The notes under the pieces: model-generated
Database searches by the model: none
Seen by the model: the letters and a program-made list of their open reading frames with translations, nothing else
Told to the model about the DNA's origin: nothing
Made by a program: the position numbers and the translations under genes
Shown here: piece after piece, positions 39,071-49,600 of the stretch
Layout: every line of letters starts with the position of its first letter
Numbering within the stretch: the stretch's first letter is position 1
Source: Amphritea opalescens
GTDB taxonomy: Bacteria > Pseudomonadota > Gammaproteobacteria > Pseudomonadales > Balneatricaceae
Direction of reading: 5' to 3'
Assembly: GCF_003957515.1 (NCBI RefSeq)
Contig: NZ_RQXW01000016.1
Location: forward strand, 24,494-88,493
DNA length: 64,000 nt

Positions 39071-40102
39071 ATGAAAATATTCGCTAAAAAGCTTTTAAAA
39101 ATCTCCCGAATAGCGGCTATGTCAGCTGCTGTTGCTATGACTGCCAGTTTGAATGTATCAGCAAGCACCGATAATCATAAGTTTAATTTGGCGCTTGAAT
39201 CCGGTGATCGTGATTCTGCTTCAGGTAAATCGATGCAGATGTGGGCTGATCTGATAAAAGAGAAATCCGATGGGCGAATGAAGGTTAATATCTTCTATCA
39301 AGGTGAACTGGGCGGACAGCAAGAGCTATTCGATCAGCTTGTGAAGGGTAATATCCATATGATGCTGACTTGGCCGCAAACATCCTATGATGAGCGACTA
39401 GGGGTTAACTATATTCCGTATCTGACGCTTGGCTGGGAGGATGCACTAGCGGCATATGGTGAAAATGGTTGGCTGAAAAACATTCTTGGTCCCGTTTATG
39501 CCGATATTGGTTTGAAGTACTTCGGACCTTATCCTGAAGGTTTCGGCGGTATCGCTACAAAAGGCCGTTATGCGACAAGCTTTGAAGATGCTCAGGGTAT
39601 GAAGGTGCGTTCTCAGCCGGTTTTCCCGCTACCACAGACAATGCAAGCGATGGGTTTTCAAGCCGTGCCTATCGACTGGGCTGAAGTCTATACTTCAATT
39701 CAGACGGGTGTTGTTGATGGCGACTCCAGTAATGTTATCTACTGGGACTATGAATATTTTCGTGATCAATTGGACTACTTCGTTCATTCAAAACATAACT
39801 TCTCTTCTTACGCGATGCTGATGAACAACGAAGCTTGGGAAGAGCTTGATGCTGAAGATCAGAACATCATCGCTTCTGCTGCACAGGCTGTGATCGACAA
39901 GCAATTTGTTGATGCCAAAACGGAAGATGCCAAGTGGATAAAAGCGGCTCAGGATGCGGGGATGGAGTATATTGTGCCAACCACCGAACAGATGGCCGCT
40001 TGGGTTAAGCGTGTCCGTGCTGAGGTATGGCCTATGGCTGAAGAATCCTTGGGTAAAGAACTGATGGATGAGCTTCGCGCCAACGCATCAGTCCCTCAAT
40101 AG
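39071..40102 (+). CDS. TRAP transporter, periplasmic binding protein (DctP), operon 1
   Basis: A 343-residue periplasmic receptor. The signal peptide ends near LNVSA (STDNHKF follows). Family motifs include GELGGQQELFDQLVKGNIHM, FGIATKGRYATS and the arginine-bearing GMKVRSQPVF block expected to bind a carboxylate. AGGA precedes the start. With the downstream DctQ and DctM genes it imports an organic acid or zwitterion. The neighbouring catabolic operon at 34787-38661 may degrade the same compound. Confidence 0.88.
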   Translation: MKIFAKKLLKISRIAAMSAAVAMTASLNVSASTDNHKFNLALESGDRDSASGKSMQMWADLIKEKSDGRMKVNIFYQGELGGQQELFDQLVKGNIHMMLTWPQTSYDERLGVNYIPYLTLGWEDALAAYGENGWLKNILGPVYADIGLKYFGPYPEGFGGIATKGRYATSFEDAQGMKVRSQPVFPLPQTMQAMGFQAVPIDWAEVYTSIQTGVVDGDSSNVIYWDYEYFRDQLDYFVHSKHNFSSYAMLMNNEAWEELDAEDQNIIASAAQAVIDKQFVDAKTEDAKWIKAAQDAGMEYIVPTTEQMAAWVKRVRAEVWPMAEESLGKELMDELRANASVPQ

Positions 40103-40172
40103 TTATTCCTCTGACCTGCTATCGAGCGAATAATTCTCTATGACGTTTAACACGCTCTGAAGCAGTAATTTA

Positions 40173-40193
40173 CAGCCGGTTTATCGCCGGCTG
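40173..40193 (+). promoter_or_regulatory. Intercistronic hairpin between dctP and dctQ, operon 1
   Basis: CAGCCGG and CCGGCTG form a perfect 7-base-pair stem with a 7-base loop and a weak T-rich tail. It probably sets a higher level of binding protein than of membrane subunits. Confidence 0.6.
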
Positions 40194-40223
40194 CTTCTTT
40201 ATTCAAGTCTCAGGAGAAATCTA

Positions 40224-40736
40224 ATGACGGGACTACTCCGTTTTATCGAAAAAGTGGATATGTTGTTGGTACTGATTGTTAAGCCTATTGTGGTGGTGAT
40301 CAGTTTGGCAATCGCATTGATGTTGTCCTACGGCATATTCAGCCGGGCGGTACTGGGTACTCCGGTATTTGGTCTTGAAGAGCTTATTCTAATGGGCGCA
40401 ATGTGGCTTTATATGCTGGGGGCGGTGCTTGCTTCCCGTGATCGCACACACCTCTGTGCTGATTTTGTTCAGGTAGCCACGGATAACCAACGCATCATCA
40501 GTTTTATGCATCTGTTAGCGACGACGGTCTCTCTTTTTATGGCGGTGATGTTTGCAACTTGGAGTTATGATTTGATGGTGTGGGGGCTGCAAAAAGGCCA
40601 AACGACCACAGTGTTTCATCTTCCTTGGTACTTATCTCAGAGTAGTTTGTTTGTTGCCAGTACTCTGTTTATCTTCTATTTGATCCGTGATTTCTGTCAT
40701 GACCTGCAGGGGTTCTGTCAGTCGCAGTCCCGTTAA
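40224..40736 (+). CDS. TRAP transporter small membrane subunit (DctQ), operon 1
   Basis: A 170-residue inner-membrane protein with four predicted membrane segments and the family features FSRAVLGTPVFGLEELILMGAMW and HLCADFV. AGGAGAA precedes the start. It pairs with the large subunit encoded 58 bases downstream. Confidence 0.88.
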   Translation: MTGLLRFIEKVDMLLVLIVKPIVVVISLAIALMLSYGIFSRAVLGTPVFGLEELILMGAMWLYMLGAVLASRDRTHLCADFVQVATDNQRIISFMHLLATTVSLFMAVMFATWSYDLMVWGLQKGQTTTVFHLPWYLSQSSLFVASTLFIFYLIRDFCHDLQGFCQSQSR

Positions 40737-40794
40737 AACTCCGGCTGTTTATAGGACAGACCTTTAACAACAATATGTTTATCAGGAATTTATT

Positions 40795-42093
40795 ATGGGT
40801 GCTTTGCTCGCTATTGTTGCCGTGGTGCTTTTGATGATGATCGGTGTGCCGGTTGTTTTCTCTTTTGCTGCAATGACGATGATTTTATCGATCGTTTATG
40901 ATGTTGATATATCATCACTTATGACGACAGGCTTCTGGTCGGTTAACTCAATTATCTTATTGGCTTTACCATTGTTCGTCATGACTGGTTATTTGATGCA
41001 AGCGGGTGGAATGGCCGCTCGCTTGGTGTATTTTGTGGAGGCGCTGGTCGGCAAATCCCGTAGTGGTATGGGATCTTCTATGGTCGTCGCCTGTGGTGTG
41101 TTTGGCGCGATCTCCGGTACTGCTTCGGCTGCCGTTGCTTCCATCGGGACTATTATGATCGATCCGATGGAAAAGCATGGGTATTCCAGAGAGTATACCA
41201 GTGCATTGTTGGGGATCTCTTCACTGCTAGGGCTGTTGATACCGCCCAGTATTACCATGATTCTGTACGCTGTCGTTACCCGTCAGTCGGTTGCGGCTTG
41301 CTTTCTCGCCACTATTGGACCGGGTATTCTGTTGATTTTTCTACTTTGTTTTATCAACTGGATCAAAATGCGTAATCATCCTGATCCGGCGCAGGAGGTC
41401 ATGAATTTCCGTCAGCGTGTCGAGGCGGTGAGTGATAATGCCTGGAAGGCCTTTCCTGCACTGATGTTACCCGTGATTATTCTGGGTGGGATTTACGGCG
41501 GCGTGTTTACACCCACGGAAGCCGCTGCTGTTGCGGTAACCTATGCGATACCCGTAGGGTTATTTGTTTATCGTGAACTTGATTTGCGTAAGATCGGTCG
41601 TTGCATGGTGGATGCTGCAACAACAACCGGCGTGATCATGGTTATTCTCGTATTCTCTTTTGTTGCCAGCCGTATTTTTACTTTTGAACGGGTGCCTCAG
41701 GAGCTGACAGAATTACTGATGGACATGTTTGAAAGTAAACTGATGATCCTGCTGGTGGTGAATATCTTCTTGATTCTCCTGGGGATGATTATGGATGATG
41801 TGAGTGTCGTCGCCATTATCAGTCCACTGTTGCTGCCCGTTATGGTGAATATAGGCATTGATCCGGTTCACTTCGCGGCGATTGTAGGTACCAGTGTTGT
41901 TATCGGCTGTAATAGTCCGCCAATGGCGCCTATTTTGTTTATGACCTGTCGTATCGGTAAGGTAGGCATGTCTCAGGTGATGCGTCCGGCATTGAGCTTA
42001 ATGTTTTTTGCAGCCTTGCCTGTTATGTTAATCACTACCTATTGGTCGCCATTGGCGTTATATTTGCCACGGGCATTTGGTTACATAGACTAA
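40795..42093 (+). CDS. TRAP transporter large permease (DctM), operon 1
   Basis: A 432-residue sodium-coupled permease with about twelve membrane segments. Conserved blocks include SVNSIILLALPLFVMTGYLMQ, GSMVVACGVFGAISGTASAAVASIG-type segments, PPSITMILYA and GGIYGGVFTPTEAAAVA. It completes the first TRAP system and is followed by a terminator. Confidence 0.92.
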   Translation: MGALLAIVAVVLLMMIGVPVVFSFAAMTMILSIVYDVDISSLMTTGFWSVNSIILLALPLFVMTGYLMQAGGMAARLVYFVEALVGKSRSGMGSSMVVACGVFGAISGTASAAVASIGTIMIDPMEKHGYSREYTSALLGISSLLGLLIPPSITMILYAVVTRQSVAACFLATIGPGILLIFLLCFINWIKMRNHPDPAQEVMNFRQRVEAVSDNAWKAFPALMLPVIILGGIYGGVFTPTEAAAVAVTYAIPVGLFVYRELDLRKIGRCMVDAATTTGVIMVILVFSFVASRIFTFERVPQELTELLMDMFESKLMILLVVNIFLILLGMIMDDVSVVAIISPLLLPVMVNIGIDPVHFAAIVGTSVVIGCNSPPMAPILFMTCRIGKVGMSQVMRPALSLMFFAALPVMLITTYWSPLALYLPRAFGYID

Positions 42094-42127
42094 GCGGTGA
42101 TTGCGTCAACTGTCTATCCATATATAT

Positions 42128-42149
42128 CAGGGCTTCGGCCCTGTTTTTT
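42128..42149 (+). terminator. Terminator of TRAP operon 1
   Basis: CAGGGC-TTCG-GCCCTG is a tight tetraloop hairpin followed by TTTTTT. Confidence 0.92.
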
Positions 42150-42194
42150 GTTATATGGGCTGAATATTAATCGTTTGAATTTAAGGGATTGTGT

Positions 42195-42899
42195 GTGAAG
42201 GACGATCGTAAACAGTTTTGGTTGGGTGTACGGGATCTACTGCCGTTGGGCTCTGGGGTATTGCCCTTTGGACTGATTGTTGGGGCGACCGGCGGATCAC
42301 TGGGGATGAGCCCCGAGATGGTGTTGGGTATGAGTGCACTATTCTTTGCCGGTTCTGCACAGTTAGCGGCTTATTCGCTGATTCAGGATAACGCCCCGTT
42401 CGTGATTATTGTGGCGACGGCGATAGTGGTCAACCTGCGGTTTGCGATCTATAGCGCCACCTTTGCGCCCTTGTTGGGTCCATTACCTAAACGTTATCGT
42501 TTTACCTTAGCTTATATGCTCTCTGATCAGACCTATGGGCTCTGTTCGATGCCAGCTCAGATGCAGAAAACCACACCCGAACGTATCTGGTATTTGGCTG
42601 GGGTGACCTTGGCGTTGTATGTCACTTGGTTAATCTCGGTAACCTTAGGGATCGTGCTGGGGGCGGGTATTCCGGCACATTGGTCGTTGGAGTTTACTAT
42701 TCCGTTAGCTTTTCTAGCGATGTTGATCACCACTATTACGAGCCGGTTACTCTTTATGGTGGCCGTGATTTCCGGTTGCTGCGCCATAGCCTTTCAGTTG
42801 TTGCCTTTTAATAGCGGCTTTATTGTTGCTGTCGCGGCAGGCGTACTCGGTGGTTTATTATTACCGAGTTGGCTAAAAAGGAAGGGCTCCCATGAGTGA
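42195..42899 (+). CDS. azlC: AzlC family amino-acid exporter subunit
   Basis: A 234-residue inner-membrane protein of the AzlC/YgaZ family, the large subunit of a branched-chain amino-acid type exporter. The family block FFAGSAQLAAYSLI lies near residue 50, and VVNLRFAIYSATFAPLL follows. The GTG at 42195 is chosen because AAGGGA lies at workable spacing; a TTG two codons earlier is too near it. Its stop overlaps azlD by 8 bases. Confidence 0.88.
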   Translation: MKDDRKQFWLGVRDLLPLGSGVLPFGLIVGATGGSLGMSPEMVLGMSALFFAGSAQLAAYSLIQDNAPFVIIVATAIVVNLRFAIYSATFAPLLGPLPKRYRFTLAYMLSDQTYGLCSMPAQMQKTTPERIWYLAGVTLALYVTWLISVTLGIVLGAGIPAHWSLEFTIPLAFLAMLITTITSRLLFMVAVISGCCAIAFQLLPFNSGFIVAVAAGVLGGLLLPSWLKRKGSHE

Positions 42900-43224
42900 T
42901 AATCTGCAACTCTGGCTACTGTTTGTGGCCGTCGGCTTAGGCACCTTTTTGATCCGCCTCTCTTTTATTCAATTTCATGGCAGTGCGGAGTCGCTGATCG
43001 CCCGTAGCAAGCATATTCTCATGCTGTTGCCGCCTGCTATCTTGGCGGCACTCTGTATTCCAGCCATCGTATTTACTCGGCCATTAACTGACTATCAACC
43101 CGACTACTATCAGTGGGCCGCGGCATTGGTGGCGATTCTGGTTGCGCGGTTTAGTCGCAGTGTTTTCTGGCCGGTAGTTGGTGGGATGATCTGTCTATGG
43201 TTATTGCGTTATTTCACCGGTTAG
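42892..43224 (+). CDS. azlD: AzlD family amino-acid exporter subunit
   Basis: A 110-residue membrane protein of the AzlD/YgaH family with three or four membrane segments and the family LLPPAILAALCIPAIVF segment. It overlaps azlC by 8 bases. Its placement after a TRAP system could let the cell release excess amino acid produced by catabolism, though this is speculative. Confidence 0.88.
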   Translation: MSDNLQLWLLFVAVGLGTFLIRLSFIQFHGSAESLIARSKHILMLLPPAILAALCIPAIVFTRPLTDYQPDYYQWAAALVAILVARFSRSVFWPVVGGMICLWLLRYFTG

Positions 43225-43710
43225 TTTAATCCTTAGATATTCATTTTGAGGTATGTCGATGATGCTGATTGAGCCAGCCTGCCTATGCCGTCATCAGGGT
43301 TGGCAAGTTTGCCGTGACGATAAAAGCAGCGGCTTCGTGTTTGGCTGATTAGCGCTATTCACCAGAACGGCTTAGCTTTTCGATACATCTTTGCAATCGC
43401 CTTTGCGATGCTACCGATGCGCCTGACGGTGCTGTCGATATAGCCTTTTTATTCGCGTGATTGATACGGACTCCGGCCCACACCTTCAAAAATACCGACA
43501 TAGCGCGGTTTCTCCGTACTTTTTCCTCCCTGTCGTAATTGGACATTCCCGAGGCGTGTTCGAGCATAGCGCCTTAAAGCAGACCCGTTAATATAAATCT
43601 CATGAAATCTCATCTGCTGTTATTGGTATGACAGTGGGGCCGGAAATTCTCATACATAACTATAAATTGATATTTAGTCTCGCCTGATTTGATCTGGCGT
43701 GGAGGTTCAG
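43225..43710. other. Non-coding gap before glyA
   Basis: 486 bases. A minus-strand reading of 43360-43570 gives protein-like text in one frame interrupted by a stop (LGNVQLRQGG, then YVGIFEGVGRSPYQSRE, stop, KGYIDSTVRRIGSIAKAI). It may be a decayed short gene or a repeat. I looked for a glycine riboswitch and do not see its conserved core. The glyA promoter must lie near the end. Confidence 0.45.
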
Positions 43711-44973
43711 ATGTTTAAGAAAGATGACTTGATCCAAGGGTATGATGACGTATTGTGGAATGCGATCTGTAATGAAGAAGTGCGTCAGGAAGACCATATC
43801 GAATTGATCGCGTCTGAGAACTATACCAGCCCGCGGGTTATGCAGGCGCAAGGTTCTGCTCTGACTAATAAATACGCCGAAGGCTATCCTGAAAAGCGTT
43901 ATTACGGTGGTTGTGAGTACGTTGATGTCGTTGAACAGCTGGCACTCGATCGTGCTAAAGAGCTATTCGGTGCCGAATATGCCAATGTTCAGCCACACTC
44001 AGGCTCTCAAGCGAATGCTGCGGTTTACATGGCATTGTGCGCACCGGGCGACACGGTTCTGGGGATGAGCCTAGCACACGGTGGTCACCTGACCCACGGT
44101 TCTCATGTTAACTTTTCCGGCAAAATCTACCATGCGGTTCAGTATGGCTTGAATGAAGCAACCGGCGAGATCGACTACGATGAAGTTGAACGCCTTGCGC
44201 TTGAACATAAGCCTAAAATGATTGTTGCGGGTTTCTCTGCCTATTCTCAAATTGTTGATTGGGCTCGTTTCCGTGAAATCGCAGATAAAGTCGGCGCTTA
44301 CCTGTTTGTTGATATGGCCCACGTTGCCGGTTTAGTGGCGGCAGGACTTTATCCAAACCCAGTACCTTTCGCTGATGTGGTAACGACGACAACCCACAAG
44401 ACGTTGCGTGGCCCTCGCGGTGGTTTGATCATCTCTCGTGATAACGAATTAGAGAAGAAACTCAACTCTGCAGTATTCCCAGGCGGTCAGGGTGGCCCTC
44501 TGATGCATGTTATTGCGGCAAAAGCAGTCGCCTTTAAAGAAGCCTTAGAGCCTGAGTTTAAAGTGTATCAGGCGCAGGTGATCAAAAACGCCAGTGTGAT
44601 GGCTGATGTATTGACCGCACGCGGTTATGAGATCGTTTCCGGCGGTACTAAAAACCACCTATTTTTGTTGAGCCTGATCAAGCAGGGTCTGACCGGTAAA
44701 GATGCTGATGCGGCGTTAGGTCGTGCCAATATTACCGTTAACAAGAATGCGGTACCGGGCGATCCACAGTCACCGTTTGTGACCTCGGGTCTACGTATCG
44801 GTTCTCCCGTGATTACTACCCGTGGCTTTAAAGAAGAACAGTGCAGCATCTTGGCCGGTTGGATTGCCGACCTGTTGGATGTACTGAACCAGCCTGAAGC
44901 GCTGGAAGCGAAAATCACTGAAGTGAAACAACAGGTTAAGGCGTTGTGCGCTGAATACCCGGTTTATAAGTAA
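43711..44973 (+). CDS. glyA: Serine hydroxymethyltransferase
   Basis: A 420-residue PLP enzyme interconverting glycine plus methylene-THF with serine. The PLP lysine is Lys230 in [13 protein letters not shown]; the [12 protein letters not shown]-terminal block and [11 protein letters not shown] are typical. The ATG at 43711 has GGAGG upstream, better than an in-frame start 4 codons earlier. It is 64 bases ahead of soxB in the sarcosine operon, so it is probably the catabolic copy that consumes glycine and one-carbon units released by sarcosine oxidase. Confidence 0.96.
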   Translation: MFKKDDLIQGYDDVLWNAICNEEVRQEDHIELIASENYTSPRVMQAQGSALTNKYAEGYPEKRYYGGCEYVDVVEQLALDRAKELFGAEYANVQPHSGSQANAAVYMALCAPGDTVLGMSLAHGGHLTHGSHVNFSGKIYHAVQYGLNEATGEIDYDEVERLALEHKPKMIVAGFSAYSQIVDWARFREIADKVGAYLFVDMAHVAGLVAAGLYPNPVPFADVVTTTTHKTLRGPRGGLIISRDNELEKKLNSAVFPGGQGGPLMHVIAAKAVAFKEALEPEFKVYQAQVIKNASVMADVLTARGYEIVSGGTKNHLFLLSLIKQGLTGKDADAALGRANITVNKNAVPGDPQSPFVTSGLRIGSPVITTRGFKEEQCSILAGWIADLLDVLNQPEALEAKITEVKQQVKALCAEYPVYK

Positions 44974-45037
44974 TAATTTAAACACCCGGCGGACCATGTG
45001 TGAGTGACTGGCCGCCCATTAAATTGGAGCTGATGTT

Positions 45038-46291
45038 ATGCAGAAATATTCAGGTTTCGGGCTGTTTAAACACAGCCTGACACATCATGAGAACTGGCAG
45101 CGCGTGTGGCGCAACCCAACGCCAAAGAAAAAATATGATGTGATTATCATCGGTGGCGGTGGCCACGGTTTGGCAACCGCATATTACTTGGCGAAAGAGC
45201 ATGGCATCACCAATGTAGCGGTGCTAGAGAAAGGTCATCTAGGCGGCGGTAACGCTTGCCGTAACACCACTATTGTTCGTTCTAACTATCTGTGGGATGA
45301 GTCTGCTGCACTGTATGAACACTCCATGCAGCTATGGGAAGGCCTGGCACAGGAACTGAACTATAACGTGATGTTCTCTCAGCGGGGCGTTTATCATACC
45401 TGTCACACCTTACAAGATATGCGTAGTAACGAGCGTTTGGTCGCGGCTAACCGTTTGCAGGGTATCGACAATGAAATGGTCGATGCCGAACAGCTGCAAA
45501 AAGAGATTCCCTCGCTAGATTGTTCTAAAAATGCCCGCTATCCCATTATGGGTGCTTCGGTTCAGCGTCGTGCTGGTAACGCACGTCATGATGCGGTGGC
45601 TTGGGGTTATGCCCGTGCCGCGGATGCGCTGGGTGTTGATCTGATTCAAAGCTGTGAAGTGATCGATATGGAGATCAGTGACGGCAAAATTACCGGTGTT
45701 AAAACCAAGCAGTACGGCGTCTTGAAGGCGGATCGTGTGGGTTGTGTTGTCGCGGGTAACAGTGGCGTACTGGCGAAAATGGCTGGTTTTGAACTGCCGG
45801 TTGAATCTCACCCGCTACAGGCGTTGGTGTCTGAGCCGATTAAACCCTTCCTTGATACCGTTGTGATGTCTAACCATGTACATGGTTATATGAGTCAATC
45901 CGATAAGGGTGACTTGGTCATCGGTGCCGGTATTGATGGCTGGGTTGGTTATGGTCAGCGTGGTTCTTACGGCATTATCGAACACACTATTCAAGCGATT
46001 GTTGAGATGTTCCCCTGCACTAGCCGGGTACGTATGAACCGTCAGTGGGGTGGTATCGTCGATGCTTGCCCAGATGCGAGCCCGATTATTTCTGAAACAC
46101 CGATTAAGAATCTGTTCTTCAACTGTGGTTGGGGTACGGGCGGATTTAAGGGTACTCCGGGTTCTGGCAACCTGTTTGCTCATACGTTGGCTGATGGTAA
46201 GCCACATCCGATTGCCGAACCTTTCTCAATACAGCGCTTCCATACCGGTGCACTGATCGATGAACATGGCGCTGCCGGCGTCGCACACTAA
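45038..46291 (+). CDS. soxB: Sarcosine oxidase beta subunit
   Basis: A 417-residue flavoprotein subunit of heterotetrameric sarcosine oxidase, which converts sarcosine to glycine. The FAD motif VIIIGGGGHGLATAYYLA is near the N-terminus. His184 in GNARHDAVAWG corresponds to the histidine that binds FMN covalently in characterised homologues. Gene order soxB-soxD-soxA-soxG follows with short gaps. Confidence 0.95.
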   Translation: MQKYSGFGLFKHSLTHHENWQRVWRNPTPKKKYDVIIIGGGGHGLATAYYLAKEHGITNVAVLEKGHLGGGNACRNTTIVRSNYLWDESAALYEHSMQLWEGLAQELNYNVMFSQRGVYHTCHTLQDMRSNERLVAANRLQGIDNEMVDAEQLQKEIPSLDCSKNARYPIMGASVQRRAGNARHDAVAWGYARAADALGVDLIQSCEVIDMEISDGKITGVKTKQYGVLKADRVGCVVAGNSGVLAKMAGFELPVESHPLQALVSEPIKPFLDTVVMSNHVHGYMSQSDKGDLVIGAGIDGWVGYGQRGSYGIIEHTIQAIVEMFPCTSRVRMNRQWGGIVDACPDASPIISETPIKNLFFNCGWGTGGFKGTPGSGNLFAHTLADGKPHPIAEPFSIQRFHTGALIDEHGAAGVAH

Positions 46292-46303
46292 AAGGGGCTT
46301 AAC

Positions 46304-46588
46304 ATGTTACATATTTACTGCCCGCATTGTGGGGAATACCGCGAAGAAGAAGAGTTTCATTGCGCTGGCCAGGCACATATTGCCCGCCCGCTAGAGCCTG
46401 AAGCTTGTTCTGACCAGGAGTGGGGTGAGTATCTGTTTTTCCGGAAAAACCCACGGGGTCTTCACCATGAATTATGGGTGCACGCTGCCGGTTGTCGGAA
46501 GTTCTTCAATATGACTCGCGATACCCAGAGCTACGAAATTAAAGAAGTCTACAAGATCGGCGAACAGCCATCTGTAGTCGCTGAGTAA
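46304..46588 (+). CDS. soxD: Sarcosine oxidase delta subunit
   Basis: A 94-residue zinc-binding subunit. Cys6 and Cys9 (YCPHC) with His60 and Cys64 (VHAAGC) match the metal site of known delta subunits. It is 12 bases after soxB and 13 before soxA. Confidence 0.95.
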   Translation: MLHIYCPHCGEYREEEEFHCAGQAHIARPLEPEACSDQEWGEYLFFRKNPRGLHHELWVHAAGCRKFFNMTRDTQSYEIKEVYKIGEQPSVVAE

Positions 46589-46601
46589 CAGGAGCGGAAT
46601 C

Positions 46602-49600
46602 ATGACACAACAGAACCGCCTCACTAGCGGAGGTCGCATTGACCGTTCCACACCGCTAACGTTTACCTATAACGGTAAACAGTATAAAGGCTTTAAGGGT
46701 GATACGCTGGCGTCAGCGATGCTGGCAAACGGTATTGACGTGGTCGCCCGTAGTTTTAAATATAGCCGTCCTCGCGGCATCGTTGCCTGTGGTGCAGAAG
46801 AGCCGAATGCGGTCCTGCAACTGGGTGCGACTGAAGCGACACAGGTGCCTAACGTTCGTGCCACACAGCAAGAGCTGTTTGATGGCTTAGTGTCAGCTTC
46901 GACCAATGGTTGGCCGAGTGTCGATACCGATGTAATGGGTATGATCGGTAAAATGGGTGGCAACATGATGCCACCGGGTTTCTATTACAAAACCTTCATG
47001 TTCCCTGAATCCCTGTGGGATACCTACGAGTCGATGATTCGTAAAGCCGCCGGTATTGGCCGTGCGCCGAAGGAAAAAGATCCCGATACGTATGATGCGA
47101 TCAATCAGCACTGCGATGTGATGATTGTGGGTGCAGGACCTGCTGGTTTAGCCGCTGCATTGACCGCCGCCCGTGGTGGCGCCCGTGTCATTATTGCTGA
47201 TGAGCAGAACGAGTTTGGTGGTAGCCTGCTCAACAGTACCGAACAGCTAGATGGCAAGCCTGCCACTGAGTGGGTTCGTGCCGTGGTTGAAGAACTCAGC
47301 ACTTATGATGATGTGTTGCTGTTGCCACGTTCAACCGTCAACGGTTATCACGATCATAACTTCCTGACCATTCACGAACGTCGTACCGATCATTTGGCCG
47401 ATATTGCCCCAGTGAATACAGTACGTCAGCGGATGCATCGCGTACGAGCCAAATGGGTTGTGCTGGCAACCGGCGCCCATGAACGTCCACTTGTTTATGC
47501 TAACAATGATGTCCCCGGTTGTATGATTACCGGTGCGGTCTCTGCTTATATCAACCGTTACGGTGTTGTGCCGGGTAACGAGTTGGTGGTGATGACCACT
47601 AATGACTACGGTTATCAAGCCGCCTTAGATTGGGCTGATGCTGGACGTAAAGTCGTTGCTATTGTCGACACCCGTGAAGCGGCCGTCGGTGATCGTACCG
47701 AAGCGGCGCGTCAGCGTGGTCTGAATATTATTTCTGGTTCTGCCGTGATTGAAGTGCAGGGCACTAAACGTGTGACCGGCGTATCGGTTGCAGGCTTGAG
47801 TGCGAGTGGCGCTAAAGTGATCGGTTCGGTGACGAAGCTTAAAGCCGACACCGTAGCGACCTCTGGCGGTTGGAGCCCAGTTATTCACCTGTCTTGCCAT
47901 ACCGGTAGTCGTCCTGTTTGGAGTGACTCCGTGGTTGGTTTCTTGCCAGGACCGACCGTACAGAAACAACTGACCGCGGGTGGCATTAATGGCCAGTATG
48001 AAACGGCCGTTGCGTTACAAGAAGGCTTAGATGCCGGTCAAAAAGCATTGGCTGAAGTGGGTCTAGCGGTGGCGGATGTGGTTCTGCCTGAAGCGAAAAC
48101 CCTGAAAGTCGCAGCACCGATGAGTTTGTTCCATATTCCTCATCTGAAGCCTACCTCTCAGGCGCCTAAGCAGTTTGTCGATTATCAAACCGATGTAACC
48201 GCTGCAGGGATTGAAATTGCTTGTCGTGAAGGTTTTGAAGCGATCGAGCATGTGAAGCGTTATACCGCGATGGGTTTTGGTACCGATCAGGGTAAGCTGG
48301 GTAACATCAACGGCATGGCTGTCGCAGCCAAAGCGTTGAATAAGACGATTCCTGAAACCGGTACCACGGTCTTCCGGCCAAACTATACGCCGATTGCATT
48401 CGGTGCGATTATCGGCCGTAACGCCGGTGCGCTGTTTGAACCTGAGCGTTACACCGCGATGCATAAATGGCACGTTGAACAGGGCGCTATGTTTGAGGAT
48501 GTAGGCCAGTGGAAACGTCCATGGTACTACCCGCAGAAGGGTGAAAGCATGCAGCAGTCACTTAATCGTGAGTGTATGGCTGTACGTAACGCTGTTGGTA
48601 TTTTGGATGCGTCAACCCTTGGTAAGATCGATGTTCAGGGTAAAGATGCCCGTGAATTCTTGGGTCGCGTATATTCCAACGCTTGGGCGAAATTGGCGAT
48701 CGGTAAATGTCGTTATGGCCTGATGTGTGGCGAAGACGGCATGGTGTTTGACGATGGTGTTACCGCTTGTCTCGGTGAAAACCACTTCGTGATGACCACC
48801 ACTACCGGTGGTGCGGCACATGTGTATGAATGGTTGGAAATTTACCATCAGACTGAATGGCCAGAGCTGGAAGTTTACTTCAATACCGTCACCGATCACT
48901 GGTCAACAGCGACCATCACCGGACCTAACAGCCGTAAGCTGTTGGAAGAACTGACGGATTTTGATGTCAGCAATGACAACTTCCGTTACATGGATTGGAA
49001 ACAGATTACCGTGGCGGGTGTTCCTGCGCGCGTCTTCCGTATCTCCTTTACCGGTGAACTGTCATTTGAGATCAACGTACAGGCTAACTACGGTATGGCG
49101 GTCTGGGAGAAGTTGATCGAAGCGGGGGCTAAATATGGCCTGACCCCTTACGGTACAGAAACCATGCACGTCCTGCGTGCGGAGAAAGGCTTTATCATTG
49201 CCGGTCAGGATACCGATGGTTCGGTTCATCCTTATGACTTAGGTATGGGCTGGTGTGTCTCTAACCAGAAGCCGTTCAGCTATATTGGTAAGCGTGGTAT
49301 GAACCGTTCGGATTGTACCCGTGCCAACCGTAAGCAGTTGGTGGGTCTGAAAACCAAAGATCCTAAACAGGTGATTCCAGAAGGCTCCGCCGCGGTATTG
49401 GATCCTAATGGGCCTAAGCCGTTGGAAATTCAAGGGCATATCAGTTCCAGTTATTGGAGTGAAACATTGGGTCACTCGATCGCCATGGGCTTTATTAAAG
49501 GCGGTCTCGATAAAATGGGTGAAACGGTGTATTACCCATTGGGTGATGGCACGGTGATTGAAGCTGAAATTTGCAGCCCGATCTTCTTTGATCCGAAAGG

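Noticed and set aside
43355..43567. 70-residue minus-strand ORF before glyA
   Set aside because: No recognisable features; another frame looks equally protein-like, so neither is called a gene.
43225..43710. Glycine riboswitch before glyA-sox
   Set aside because: The conserved aptamer core and tandem arrangement are not visible by eye.
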